Notes: generated from the sequence alone by a model not told the origin. A DNA stretch of 64,000 nt from DAIQRJ01 sp963708795 (GCA_963708795.1 CAVPUH010000003.1:217858-281857), one strand, 5' to 3'. Counted from the stretch's first letter, positions 27,898 to 37,238 are shown. Program-made: numbers and translations.

Positions 27898-29304
27898 ATG
27901 ACACTGACGAATCCCGGGCCGACCCGCATGGGCGAGGCCACCGTCGCCGAGTTCGCTGCCGGGCTGCGGGGTACGGCGGTCGGGCCACGTGACGCGAACT
28001 ACGACCGCGACCGCAGCATCTGGAATGGAGCCCACGACTGCCATCCCGCGCTCATCGCCCGGTGCGCAGGGGTGGCGGACGTGATCCGCACCGTCGACCT
28101 CGCCCGCAGCGAGGGACTGCCGCTGGCCGTTCGCGGCGGCGGCCACTCGATCCCCGGCTTCTCCACGGTGGACGACGGCATCGTGCTGGATCTCTCGCTG
28201 ATGAAGGGGATTCAGGTCGATCCCGAGCGCCGGCGGGTGACGGCCCAGGCCGGCTGCACCTGGAAGGACCTGGATGCCGAGACCCAGCAGTTCGGTCTGG
28301 CCGTGACCGGCGGTCTGGTGTCCTCCACCGGTGTCGCCGGATTCACCACGGGCGGCGGCATCGGCTGGCTGATGAGGAAGCACGGGCTGGCGTCGGACAA
28401 CCTCGTCGGCGCCGACGTGGTCACCGCGGACGGGCAGTTCGTGCACGCCAGCGCCGACGAGCACGCCGAGTTGTTCTGGGGACTGCGCGGCGGCGGCGGC
28501 AACTTCGGGGTCGTGACGTCGTTCGAGTTCCGGCTGCACGAGGTCGGACCGGCCGTCCTCGCCGGTCTGGTCTTCTATCCGGGCGAGCAGGTGGAACAGG
28601 TGCTCCGCGGCTACCGGGCAGCCTGCGCGTCGGCGCCGGACGAGTTGACCACGCTGGTCAACATGACGACCGCACCACCGGTGCCGTTCCTGCCGGAATC
28701 GGTGCACGGCAAGCCGATCGTCGGTGTCGGCGGTTGCTGGTCCGGCGATCTCGATGCCGGCGAAGCGGCGACAGCTCCGTTCCGATCGTTGGGCACGGTG
28801 ATCTCCGACATCTTCGCGCCGAACCCGTACGCGGGGTGGCAGCAGGCACTCGATCCGCTCTACCCACGGGGCGTGCACAACTACTTCCGGTCGGCGTTCC
28901 TCCAGACCGTCGACGACGCATCCGTGCGGGCACTGACAGACGCGTTCGCCACACTGCCCAACGCCATGACCGAGATCCACCTGCAGCATCTGGGTGGCGC
29001 GGTCGGGCGGGTTCCGGTCGACGCGACCGCCTATGCACTCCGCGACCAGGAATACATCGTCAACGTCGTGGCTCGAACCCCGACTGCCGACGGCTTCACC
29101 GAAGTCGTCGAGTGGGCGCGAGGGGTGACCTCGGCGCTCGGCCCGGACGCCGCGACGTACGTGAACTTCACCGGCGAGGCGAACGCCGGGCTGGTGCGCG
29201 CGTCGTACCCGCCCGAGACCTACCGCCGCCTGGTCGCTCTCAAGGACGAGTTCGACCCGACGAACCTCTTCCACCTGAACCAGAACATCGCACCGACAGC
29301 CTGA
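27898..29304 (+). CDS. FAD-binding (berberine-bridge-enzyme-like) oxidoreductase
   Basis: A 468-residue PCMH/BBE-type flavoprotein. RGGGHSIPG near residue 79 carries the histidine that binds FAD covalently. The second, cysteinyl attachment site of bicovalent members is absent: the loop reads TGVAGFTTGGGIGWLMRKHGLA with no Cys. The C-terminus has the BBE signature YRRLVALKDEFDPTNLFHLNQNI. Such enzymes oxidise sugars, antibiotics or alkaloids; the substrate is unknown. A strong AGGAGGA ribosome binding site precedes the ATG. Controlled by the SARP-type promoter just upstream and followed 6 nt later by a SnoaL-like gene. Confidence 0.9.
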   Translation: MTLTNPGPTRMGEATVAEFAAGLRGTAVGPRDANYDRDRSIWNGAHDCHPALIARCAGVADVIRTVDLARSEGLPLAVRGGGHSIPGFSTVDDGIVLDLSLMKGIQVDPERRRVTAQAGCTWKDLDAETQQFGLAVTGGLVSSTGVAGFTTGGGIGWLMRKHGLASDNLVGADVVTADGQFVHASADEHAELFWGLRGGGGNFGVVTSFEFRLHEVGPAVLAGLVFYPGEQVEQVLRGYRAACASAPDELTTLVNMTTAPPVPFLPESVHGKPIVGVGGCWSGDLDAGEAATAPFRSLGTVISDIFAPNPYAGWQQALDPLYPRGVHNYFRSAFLQTVDDASVRALTDAFATLPNAMTEIHLQHLGGAVGRVPVDATAYALRDQEYIVNVVARTPTADGFTEVVEWARGVTSALGPDAATYVNFTGEANAGLVRASYPPETYRRLVALKDEFDPTNLFHLNQNIAPTA

Positions 29305-29310
29305 GGAGAC

Positions 29311-29676
29311 ATGTCGATGAACGCTCGATCATCGCCGACCGAGAGTGTCGTCCACCACCACCTGCAAGCGTTCCTGGAGCAACGCGGTATCGCCGCCATC
29401 GTGGACGACTACGCCGAGAATGCTCATTTCTACAGCGAAGCGAAGGTGTACGAAGGCAGACAGGAGATCCGCGGCTTCTTCGTGGACTTCTTCGATGCCC
29501 TGCCGGCCGGGGCCATCGACCGCTTCTCCCTCCGGAGCATGCACGTCGACGGAAGCGTCGCCTACATCACCTGGAACGTCGGCAGTGAGATCCCGCTCGG
29601 GACCGACACCTTCGTCGTGCACAACGGCAAGATCCAGTCGCAGACCTTCGCCATGTACGTGGAGCCGGCCCATTAG
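29311..29676 (+). CDS. SnoaL/NTF2-like domain protein
   Basis: A 121-residue alpha+beta-barrel protein of the NTF2-like fold: HLQAFLEQRGIAAIVDDYAENAHFYSEAKVYEGRQEIRGFF then DGSVAYITWNVGSEIPLGTDTFVVHNGKI. This group includes small isomerases and cyclases such as SnoaL as well as binding proteins. It starts 6 nt after the oxidoreductase stop and is surely cotranscribed. Function is inferred only to the level of the fold. Confidence 0.83.
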   Translation: MSMNARSSPTESVVHHHLQAFLEQRGIAAIVDDYAENAHFYSEAKVYEGRQEIRGFFVDFFDALPAGAIDRFSLRSMHVDGSVAYITWNVGSEIPLGTDTFVVHNGKIQSQTFAMYVEPAH

Positions 29677-29841
29677 CTCCTCCTCGTCCTCACCTATGAG
29701 GGGCACACGCCGTCGTGGCCCGCGTAGGGTGGCGACCGATCGCCATCGCTCTGTTTTGTACCCGCGCCAGTGGGTAACTGACCAGAGTTGGATGCGGGCA
29801 TCGTGTCCGCATGTCCACGATCAGAGGAGTGCTTTCACCTG

Positions 29842-30825
29842 ATGCAATACACCAATCTCGGCCGCACCGGCCTCAGCGTCTCCCAGTTGTGCCTCGGCAC
29901 CATGAACTTCGGGCCGGAGACCAACGAGGAAGACAGCCACGCGGTCATGGACTACGCCCATGAAGTGGGCATCAACTTCTTCGACAGCGCCAACGTCTAC
30001 GGCGGGCGCGGCAAGACCGAGGAGATCATCGGACGCTGGTTCGCCCAGGGTGGCGGACGCCGTGAGAAGACCGTTCTCGCCACCAAGCTCTACGGCGACA
30101 TGGAGGACTGGCCGAACGGCGGGAAGCTCTCGGCGCTGAACATCCGCCGGGCCGCGGACGCCTCGCTGAAGCGTCTGCAGACCGACTACATCGACCTCTA
30201 CCAGATGCACCACGTGGATCGGAACACGCCGTGGGACGAGATCTGGGAGGCCATGGATGTCCTGCGCCAGCAGGGGAAGGTCATCTACGTCGGATCGTCG
30301 AACTTCGCCGGCTGGCACATCTCCCAGGCCCAGGAGGCGGCCAAGAACCGGCACTTCCTCGGCCTGGTCAGCGAGCAGTCGGTCTACAACCTGGCGAACC
30401 GCTGGGTCGAGTCGGATGTCCTCCCGGCCGCTGAGCACTACGGCCTCGGCGTGATCCCGTGGTCACCGCTCGCCGGTGGCATGCTCGGTGGTGCCCTGGC
30501 GAAGCAGAAGGCCGGCACCGGCTCGCGTAGCACCAGCGAGCAGGCGGCGAAGGGCCTCGAGAAGAACCGCACGCAGCTCGAGGCCTACGAGAAGTTCTGC
30601 GCCGAACTCGGTGAGGACCCGGCCAACGTCGCGCTGGCCTGGCTGCTGACCCGGCAGGCGGTCGCGGCGCCGATCATCGGTCCGCGCACCAAGGAGCAGC
30701 TGACCAACTCGCTCCGCGTCCCGGAGATCGTGCTCGAGACCTCGACCCTCGACACGCTCGACGAGATCTTCCCCGCGCCGTTCCCGAACGGGTCGAAGCC
30801 GGCCCCGGAGGCCTACGCCTGGTAG
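29842..30825 (+). CDS. Aldo/keto reductase
   Basis: A 327-residue NADPH-dependent reductase related to potassium channel beta subunit/YghZ types. The catalytic tetrad is visible: Asp and Tyr in FFDSANVYGGRGKTEE, Lys in VLATKLYGD and His in DLYQMHHVDRNTPW. The C-terminal VAAPIIGPRTKEQL binds NADPH phosphate. Start at ATG 29842 (MQYTNLGRTGLSVS) with AGAGGAG 11-12 nt upstream. A 165-bp gap separates it from the SnoaL-like gene, so it probably has its own promoter. Confidence 0.9.
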   Translation: MQYTNLGRTGLSVSQLCLGTMNFGPETNEEDSHAVMDYAHEVGINFFDSANVYGGRGKTEEIIGRWFAQGGGRREKTVLATKLYGDMEDWPNGGKLSALNIRRAADASLKRLQTDYIDLYQMHHVDRNTPWDEIWEAMDVLRQQGKVIYVGSSNFAGWHISQAQEAAKNRHFLGLVSEQSVYNLANRWVESDVLPAAEHYGLGVIPWSPLAGGMLGGALAKQKAGTGSRSTSEQAAKGLEKNRTQLEAYEKFCAELGEDPANVALAWLLTRQAVAAPIIGPRTKEQLTNSLRVPEIVLETSTLDTLDEIFPAPFPNGSKPAPEAYAW

Positions 30826-30865
30826 ATCGCCGAATCCGGGAACCACCCGGCCGGCTCGCTACCCG

Positions 30866-30922
30866 TGGCCGCAGAACGCCCACAGCTGCTCGTCAGCTGC
30901 TCAGATGGGCGATCTGCGGCCA
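30866..30922. terminator. Bidirectional hairpin terminator
   Basis: TGGCCGCAGA-a-CGCCCA pairs with TGGGCG-a-TCTGCGGCCA, a 16-bp stem with a single A/A mismatch and a 23-nt loop that itself contains two CAGCTG copies. It lies between the convergent aldo/keto reductase and glycosyltransferase genes and overlaps the last codons of the latter. No T-run follows, as is common in high-G+C actinomycetes. Confidence 0.7.
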
Positions 30923-32353
30923 CGCTGCCGTCCATCCCTGCCGTGGCGCGCGACAGAGGTAGGTCGAGGCGTCGTCGCTCTCCTCGTTGGGGATGTGCTC
31001 CGCGTTGTCGACCTTCGCGAACAGGCGGCAGTCCGTGAGCTGACGAGGCGGCCCGTCCTCGGACACGCTGACGACGACCGTCTTGTCCGCGGGCGGCGGA
31101 CCCCAGTCGGCGAAGGCGTTGTGGCCGCTGTAGGCGGTCGGCAGACCGTGTGCGGCGCCGTACCGATCGATCGCCCCGGCCTCCCCGTAGTTCGACGTGA
31201 GGATCGTCGCCGCCGCCTGCTGATCGGGCGGCAGCGACGTGTAGGCAGCCGTCACCTGGTCGACGAGATCCGGCCAGCCGACAGTTTCGAGCTGATTCTC
31301 CGCGAGGCCCGACCAGGGCGGGGTGTCGGCGATCACCCGGGCGGGAAGCACGGGCAGGAACGCCGGGACCATGACCAGTGCGGTCACCACCGCGACGACC
31401 ATGACCAGGACGCGCCTGTGAGTCCACCGCTCGATGGTCACCGCGCCGGCGGCGATCATGGCGGGGTAGGTCCCGGCCGTGTAATAGCCCTGACCGGCGG
31501 TCACCACGAAGACCACCAGCGCGACCAGCCAGACGACGACGAGCACCCGGTAGGTCCGCCACTCGGGCCTCCGCAGCAGCTGCACGAGCCCGATGATCCA
31601 CACTGCGCCGCCGGCCGCCCCGAAGAGCACGAACTGAAGCCCACCGAAGCCGATTCGTTCGCCGGCCTGCGAATACTCCGCGTGGATCTCCCTGGAGATC
31701 GTCAATTGCGGCCAGCCGTTCCTCGCCTGCCAGATCAGGTAGGGCGACCAGAGGGCGAGCGCCACGAGTCCGCCGATCCACAACCATGGGCTGCGAAAGT
31801 GCCAGCGGGCCGACGGCACCAGCACCAGCCCGACCGCGATGCCGAGGATCAGGACAGCGGGAAGTGCCTTGTTGAGCAGGCCGATCCCCGCTACGACACC
31901 GATGACCAGCCACCACCGATCATCGCCGGTTCGCAGGAGCCGGAGCACGAGGAACGCGATCACGACCCACACGAGGAAGTCGAAGGTCGCGGTCACCACC
32001 AGGTGCCCGGCGCCGAGGGTGAACAGCCCGCCGCCGACGAGCGTCACCGCCAGCACCTGCGCGAACGTGCGGCCACCGAGCTCGCGGGCCGCCAAGGCAC
32101 CGAACAGCCCACTCGCGAGTGCCGCCGCCATCGCCGGAATCCTGAATACCGTCAGCGATCCCCGACCGAGCTCGTCGAACGCCCGCGCCAGCAACGGCGA
32201 CAGCGGGCCTTGATCGGTGTAGCCCCAGGCGAGGTGATGACCGCTCTCCAGGTAGTACAGCTCGTCGCGGTGGTAGCCGTAGCGCGCACTGGTGGCGACG
32301 AGCAGGGCCGCGAGGACCACGAGCACAAGGCTCACCGGACCCCATGCCACCAT
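30893..32353 (-). CDS. GT39/ArnT-like membrane glycosyltransferase
   Basis: A 486-residue multi-pass membrane protein of the PMT_2/glycosyltransferase 39 class. The first lumenal loop carries the catalytic aspartate in YGYHRDELYYLESGHHLAWGY, and QGPLSPLLARAF and LLNKALPAVLILGIAVGLVL follow the family pattern. About ten hydrophobic helices precede a soluble C-terminal domain starting near VIADTPPWSG. It likely moves a sugar or aminosugar from a polyprenyl phosphate donor outside the membrane. ATG 32353 is used; a GTG at 32404 is possible. Confidence 0.83.
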   Translation of the reverse strand: MVAWGPVSLVLVVLAALLVATSARYGYHRDELYYLESGHHLAWGYTDQGPLSPLLARAFDELGRGSLTVFRIPAMAAALASGLFGALAARELGGRTFAQVLAVTLVGGGLFTLGAGHLVVTATFDFLVWVVIAFLVLRLLRTGDDRWWLVIGVVAGIGLLNKALPAVLILGIAVGLVLVPSARWHFRSPWLWIGGLVALALWSPYLIWQARNGWPQLTISREIHAEYSQAGERIGFGGLQFVLFGAAGGAVWIIGLVQLLRRPEWRTYRVLVVVWLVALVVFVVTAGQGYYTAGTYPAMIAAGAVTIERWTHRRVLVMVVAVVTALVMVPAFLPVLPARVIADTPPWSGLAENQLETVGWPDLVDQVTAAYTSLPPDQQAAATILTSNYGEAGAIDRYGAAHGLPTAYSGHNAFADWGPPPADKTVVVSVSEDGPPRQLTDCRLFAKVDNAEHIPNEESDDASTYLCRAPRQGWTAAWPQIAHLSS

Positions 32354-32561
32354 CGCGAGGTCGTCAGGAGGATCGGTGGGGTGCTCTCCCGACGCCGTGG
32401 CCACCTTCGAGATCGTAGGCCGCGCAGCTGAGAGCGCAGCGAGACGAGCGTGTGTGTGGACCGATGAATTCGGGCAGTGCGTCGAGTCGAAGCAGCAGAG
32501 CCCACCAGCTGTTGTGGCCCGACCGCTGTGCCGGACCTCGACCGAGCGCAGGGAGAGTCGC

Positions 32562-33341
32562 ATGGAGAACGTCACGTCGGCCGACGGCACGTCGATCGCG
32601 TACAGCCGATCGGGACGAGGTCCCGCGCTGGTCCTCGTCGTGGGTGCATTCTGCGACCGGGAGACGACATCGGCGCTGGCGCCGCTGCTCGGCTCGTCGT
32701 TCACCGTGTTCGAGTACGACCGCCGGGGCCGGGGAGCGAGCACGGACACTCCGCCGTATGCGGTCGGCCGGGAGGTCGAGGACCTCCGCGCCGTCATCGA
32801 GGCGGCTGGCGGGTCCGCCTTCGCCTACGGCCACTCCTCCGGCGCGATCCTCGTCCTCGAAGCCGTCGCGGGCGGCGCGGCCATCACCGATGCCGCTGTC
32901 TACGAGCCGCCCTACACCGTCGATCGCAACGGTGACGGCGCGTCCGACCAGCTGCTCGAGGACATCCAGGCGGCCCTGACGCGGGGTGACCGCGACCGGG
33001 CCGCAGAACTCTTCCTCGAGGGAGTCGGCACGCCGCCCGAGTACGTGGCGATGATCCGCAACAGCCCCGGATGGCCGCGCATGCGCGCGCTCGCCCCGAC
33101 GCTGCCCTACGACCTCATACTGTCGAACGGCGGCGTCATGCCGACCGACCGGCTGGCGCAGATCGCAGTACCGGTGCTCGCCATGGCCGGCGGCGCCAGC
33201 TTCCCCTGGGCGGTCCCGGTCGCACAGTCCCTCGCCGAGGTAGTGCCGAACGGTCGGGCCCGCACGCTCGACGGCCAGTCGCACGGCGTGGACGACCGGG
33301 CCATCGCCGATGCGCTGATCGACTTCTTCCTGCCTGAGTGA
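32562..33341 (+). CDS. Alpha/beta-fold hydrolase
   Basis: A 259-residue hydrolase. The nucleophile elbow is YGHSSGAIL, the catalytic histidine is in LDGQSHGVDD and the oxyanion region follows LVVGAFCDRE. EYDRRGRGASTDT is the usual beta4-loop motif. The acid residue is not obvious in IAVPVLAMAGGASFPW, where an aspartate is usual. Substrate unknown. Divergent from the glycosyltransferase gene with a 200-bp gap. Confidence 0.83.
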   Translation: MENVTSADGTSIAYSRSGRGPALVLVVGAFCDRETTSALAPLLGSSFTVFEYDRRGRGASTDTPPYAVGREVEDLRAVIEAAGGSAFAYGHSSGAILVLEAVAGGAAITDAAVYEPPYTVDRNGDGASDQLLEDIQAALTRGDRDRAAELFLEGVGTPPEYVAMIRNSPGWPRMRALAPTLPYDLILSNGGVMPTDRLAQIAVPVLAMAGGASFPWAVPVAQSLAEVVPNGRARTLDGQSHGVDDRAIADALIDFFLPE

Positions 33342-33380
33342 GCAATCCCGACCGGTCCCGCGGTCGTCAGCCCGGATCGG

Positions 33381-34211
33381 TCAGGTCCCGAGAACCGCCA
33401 GGGTGGCCACGAGGCCGAATCCAGCCACGTAGCCGCGCCAGCGCTCACCGCGAGCATGGGCCGCCTGCACCACCATCACCGCGCCCACGATCAGAGCCGG
33501 CACGAGTGGGTGTCCGACCACCACGAGAGCAGCCATCGCCGGGCCGCACGTCAGCACGCACGCGCGACCGTTCATCACCCCGAGCCGATACGACGAGACA
33601 TCGGCGGCCCGACCGGTGAAGCGAACCGGCAAGGTCCGGTGACACCGCCGCAGAGCCCTGGCTTTGAACGGCGTCAACTCCCAACCGGCCGCCGATGCCA
33701 CCACGGCGGCGGCCACGAACGGCGCCGCGTTCGCCGGTACCGTCAGCAGGTGCCAGACGGCCACGACGAGTCCCAGGGGCAGCCAGGCCAGGACGTACCC
33801 GGTGCACAGGAAGGCGATGGACCGTTGCCGGCGAGCGCGCCGACTCGCGAAGGCGACGTACCGGACGAGCGGGATCGCCGCCGGCAGCATCATCGCGACC
33901 ACCATCACCAGCCAGATCCCGACGCCGGTGAGATACGTCCAGGCGGCCGACCAGTCCGGTGCGGTCGCCGTCATCGTCCCGGGCATCGACGCGTGAATCA
34001 TCGATTGCCCGGCGGATCCGACTGCCCGCCCTGCGGTCGGCTCGTGGTCCATGACCGCCCATCGACGCGGGAGCCACAGGAGCGCGACCAGCCCAGCCCA
34101 CGCCGTGACGGTCACGAGCACGACCGACCATTCGGGGCGTCGGTAGAGGAATCGACCCGCACCACCGGTCGCACCGAGACCCGGGCGGACGGTCGTGAGC
34201 GACGTCGTCAT
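33381..34211 (-). CDS. DUF2182 predicted metal-binding membrane protein
   Basis: A 276-residue integral membrane protein with about six helices. AWTYLTGVGIWLVMVVAMMLPAAIPLVR-type sequence and the later cysteine pair in GRACVLTCGPAM match DUF2182. The family is described as metal-binding, and methionine- and histidine-rich stretches (MIHASMPGTM) would suit copper. Its ATG overlaps the tyrosinase stop (ATGA), so the two are made together, which suggests a role in copper supply to tyrosinase. Confidence 0.82.
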   Translation of the reverse strand: MTTSLTTVRPGLGATGGAGRFLYRRPEWSVVLVTVTAWAGLVALLWLPRRWAVMDHEPTAGRAVGSAGQSMIHASMPGTMTATAPDWSAAWTYLTGVGIWLVMVVAMMLPAAIPLVRYVAFASRRARRQRSIAFLCTGYVLAWLPLGLVVAVWHLLTVPANAAPFVAAAVVASAAGWELTPFKARALRRCHRTLPVRFTGRAADVSSYRLGVMNGRACVLTCGPAMAALVVVGHPLVPALIVGAVMVVQAAHARGERWRGYVAGFGLVATLAVLGT

Positions 34212-35944
34212 GCCACCGTGGCCTGCGTCATCAGCAGGCTGATGCTCCCGACCGTCACCTCGGGGAAGTCGACATCGGCAGAGTCCGACCCGTCCGCATC
34301 GTCCCCCAGGGCGTGGAGCTCCAGGCTGAGCTGCGTCGGGTCCCACCGTCCGAGGTCGACCAACCCCAACAGGGTGTCCGTGACGTCCCAGACGAAGGCC
34401 AGACCGTGCTCGGCGTCGTCGCGTGACGCCTCGGCGACCCCGAACATCGTCAGCGTTCCGACCAGGACCCCTGCACCCCCGTCGACGGGCAGGATGAAGA
34501 CGCCGAAGTTCGCGTCGACCTGCTCGGCCGCGGTGACGTGTTCGATCGCGAGGATCAGCCGATTGGTCCGCAGGACGTCGTCGAGCGAGCCGATCGGTTC
34601 GAGCGCGAACGCCGCCTCGCCGGGCCGACCGGACACCAACGACATCGGGTTCTCGATCGATCCGATCGTCTGCGCCGGGCTCTGGTTCATCGCACCGCCT
34701 CCCCTCACCGGAACGACCCCGGCCGAGGCCGGAACCGACGTGTCGTCGTAGACATACTGCAACTGGGAACGTGTATCGACCACCCCGGGGGGCGTGTGGG
34801 GCTGCGGAGTCCCGGCGGGGTTGAGGAAGGTGAAGGTCAGCGTCGAGTAGGCGGCTGCTGTCTCGTCCAGGCCGGCCCCGTTGTTCGCGCGCCACACCTC
34901 CCACAGACGGTCGATGTTCGCGTGGTGCATCCAGAAGATCGGGTCGCCCGCGGCCTGGTTGCCGTCGTTCATACGGCCGCCGATGCGGGAGTGGATGGCG
35001 TTGTGGGGCTGGTTCTCGAGCTGGCCGAACGGGAAGCCGCCGATGGGGTGGTGGAAGCCGGTCTGGAAGCCGCCGAGTGACGGGACGGCCCGGTCGGTGG
35101 TCGAGAACGGCGTGGTCGCGAACCAGCCGGCCGCCCCGGTGATGGTCGCGGTCATCACGCGAGTCGCGTCGTTGATCCCGGCGGCTCGGTTCGCTTCGAA
35201 CAGGGGGTTCGGACGGCCTTCGAGGTTCGGGTCGCGGAAGGCCGGCGGGATCGGCCTCGACCCGTCGACGTCGTAGTTCCAGTAAGGCAGTGCCCACGTG
35301 CGTTTCGTCTCGTCGTCGACATCGGAGAGTCCGTTGATGATCGAGCGACAGACGGCTTCGAACCAGAACAGCTCCATCCGGTGCCAGGGCAGGAAGAACC
35401 AGGTCGTGTGCTGGCACTGGTTGCGGATGCCGTCGCCCGGATCGGGGAACATGCCGTGCACCTGGGTCTGGTGGTCCCACGTCTGGGCCGGGGTGACCCC
35501 AGCGCCGTTGTTCGCCTTCATCACCTCGACGGCGCGTGCGTAGGCCCGGATGATCGGGTGCAGCGGTGCACCTTCGGGCTGCAGCGCGTAGAGGCTCTGA
35601 CGGACGAAGGTCGTCGGTTGCGCCGGGGGCGTGGGTTGCTCGGACGCCGCCTGGATCTGGTCGAGCCGGATGACGGTCTGCGGCCCGACGTCGTCGATGA
35701 CCTGCCCCTCGGCCACCCCGAGCTCGTCGACCTTGAACCGGTGGACGGCGGCTGCGGTCTCGTCGCCGTAGTCGCTGTCCGCACCGAATCTCGGCAGGCA
35801 GGTGGGGTCCCGGACGAGCAACGCCTGTTGCACCTTGCCGACGGCGGGGTCCTTCCGGTTCTGCGTGCGGGAGATGCGCTCCGGCCCGTTGGCGGCGATC
35901 GCCTCGAGCAGCGGGTCTCCGGCGAAGAGCTGGGATGTGAGCAT
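34208..35944 (-). CDS. Tyrosinase-family copper oxidase with N-terminal peptidoglycan-binding-like domain
   Basis: A 578-residue type-3 copper enzyme. The CuA histidines are H163 (QVHGMF), H179 (CQHTTWFFLPWHRM) and H188; CuB histidines are H314 and H318 (PHNAIH) and H341 (WMHHANIDRLW). Residues about 33-78 (VGKVQQALLV...YGDETAAAVHRFKVDELG) look like a PG_binding_1 repeat. The last 150 residues form a beta-rich domain. No Sec or Tat signal is seen. ATG 35944 is certain because AGGAGG stands seven nt upstream; the frame open beyond it is not coding. Oxidises phenols to o-quinones. Confidence 0.9.
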   Translation of the reverse strand: MLTSQLFAGDPLLEAIAANGPERISRTQNRKDPAVGKVQQALLVRDPTCLPRFGADSDYGDETAAAVHRFKVDELGVAEGQVIDDVGPQTVIRLDQIQAASEQPTPPAQPTTFVRQSLYALQPEGAPLHPIIRAYARAVEVMKANNGAGVTPAQTWDHQTQVHGMFPDPGDGIRNQCQHTTWFFLPWHRMELFWFEAVCRSIINGLSDVDDETKRTWALPYWNYDVDGSRPIPPAFRDPNLEGRPNPLFEANRAAGINDATRVMTATITGAAGWFATTPFSTTDRAVPSLGGFQTGFHHPIGGFPFGQLENQPHNAIHSRIGGRMNDGNQAAGDPIFWMHHANIDRLWEVWRANNGAGLDETAAAYSTLTFTFLNPAGTPQPHTPPGVVDTRSQLQYVYDDTSVPASAGVVPVRGGGAMNQSPAQTIGSIENPMSLVSGRPGEAAFALEPIGSLDDVLRTNRLILAIEHVTAAEQVDANFGVFILPVDGGAGVLVGTLTMFGVAEASRDDAEHGLAFVWDVTDTLLGLVDLGRWDPTQLSLELHALGDDADGSDSADVDFPEVTVGSISLLMTQATVA

Positions 35945-36188
35945 GCCGACCTCCTGGTGACGGTAGAGCGAGGAGCCGTTGGGCGTGGTGCCTGATACGG
36001 CTCCCGAAGGGATAGACCGGGCGAGACGCCAGAAGTCGTCGGTCACCGGCCGGCCGAACCGACAATTGGTGGCGTTCCAGCGTGTTCGACCTCGGATGCC
36101 GGTGTCCACAGGTCCCACGAACGCACCGTTGTCCACCGGCCGTCCCAGCCGATCGCTCGGGTGCGACCGAACCGCGGACGATCAAGCG

Positions 36189-37076
36189 ATGACCCGCGGC
36201 GATCCGCTTCCCGAGCGTCTGCTCACCGGACCGTTCACGACCCGCGATCTGCTCGACGAGGGCGTCAGCCCCAACGTGCTGCGCCGCCAGTCGATCATCG
36301 GCATCACACGCGGCCTACATGCCGTTGCCGACCTCGACCTCCGCCTCACGCTGATCGGGCTGCTGCGCGTGCTGCCGCCGGGATCTGCCTTCAGCTGCCA
36401 GACGGCGGCCCGTTTGTGGTCGCTGCCGATCGATGCCGACGGCCCTGTGGGAACCGTGCACGTGCAGGTTCCCGCACGCGTGCGTCGTGATGGTGTCGTC
36501 GCTCACCAGGCTCGGACAGTCGCTTCGATCCAGCGACAGGGCTTGCCGGCCACCTCGCCGGTGGCCACGTTCGTCGACCTCGCGGCTCATGTCGACGATC
36601 CCACCTTGCTGGCGTGCGGCGATGTCCTCGTCCGGCGCCATCTGGTGTCAGTCGACGAGTTCGTCCTCGCCGTCGACTCCAGTCGGGTCCGGCGCGGGAT
36701 CGCACGTGCGCGCCGCGTCGCTGCGCTCGTCAGGGCAGGGGTGGACTCACCGATGGAGTCCCGCCTTCGTCTGCTGCTCGTGCAGGGCGGGCTGCCCGAG
36801 CCGCGGATCAACCAAGATGTTCATGACTCCCACGGCGGCTGGATCGCCCGACCCGATCTGAGCTACCCGGGCGAACGGCTCGCCATCGAGTACGACGGTC
36901 GACACCACGTCGACGACCGGCGGCAGTGGGAGAACGACATCGCTCGCCGGCACAACGTGGACGACGAGGGTTGGATCGTGCGTACCGCGACGTCCCGCGA
37001 GGTGTACCGGCAGCCGGACCGCTTCGCGGCGGACATCCTGGCGATCTGGCGCCGGCGCGGGGGCCGCTCTCGCTGA
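36189..37076 (+). CDS. DUF559-type protein with N-terminal wHTH (AbiEi-like) and C-terminal VSR/PD-(D/E)XK-like nuclease domain
   Basis: A 295-residue protein of a type very common in actinobacteria. The N-terminal half (LLTGPFTTRDLLDEGVSPNVLRRQ...GLHAV) resembles the winged helix of AbiEi antitoxins. The C-terminal half has LAIEYDGRHHVDDRRQWENDIARR, the DUF559/VSR-like nuclease core with E-x-D-G and a downstream acidic/basic pattern. DNA binding or nicking is plausible; no toxin partner is adjacent. Start at ATG 36189; the open frame before it is noncoding. Confidence 0.78.
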   Translation: MTRGDPLPERLLTGPFTTRDLLDEGVSPNVLRRQSIIGITRGLHAVADLDLRLTLIGLLRVLPPGSAFSCQTAARLWSLPIDADGPVGTVHVQVPARVRRDGVVAHQARTVASIQRQGLPATSPVATFVDLAAHVDDPTLLACGDVLVRRHLVSVDEFVLAVDSSRVRRGIARARRVAALVRAGVDSPMESRLRLLLVQGGLPEPRINQDVHDSHGGWIARPDLSYPGERLAIEYDGRHHVDDRRQWENDIARRHNVDDEGWIVRTATSREVYRQPDRFAADILAIWRRRGGRSR

Positions 37077-37159
37077 GAAGCCTGAAGACGTCGGTCGCGC
37101 GTCGTCCCGAGGGACGGTTGGTGGCATCTCGCCACGCCAGGCGCCCGACACGCCCCGGT

Positions 37160-37188
37160 TTGACCGTGCTTCTCGACGTTCGTAGCGT
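37160..37188 (+). promoter_or_regulatory. Consensus-like promoter TTGACC-N17-TAGCGT
   Basis: TTGACC at 37160-37165 and TAGCGT at 37183-37188 with 17-nt spacing, the best housekeeping sigma promoter in the window. It would drive the small secreted protein at 37239 with an approximately 45-nt leader containing GGAGG. Confidence 0.65.
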
Positions 37189-37238
37189 GGAACGACTGCC
37201 CGGCATCAGACGACTGACCTACCAGCCCTGGAGGCACC

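Noticed and set aside
29792..29812. Short hairpin ATGCGG-N9-CCGCAT as a terminator after the SnoaL-like gene
   Set aside because: Only a 6-bp stem without a T-run; such repeats arise by chance in this base composition.
30905..32431. 508-codon + strand frame opposite the glycosyltransferase
   Set aside because: Antisense shadow, very His/Asp/Arg/Pro-rich and without a domain.
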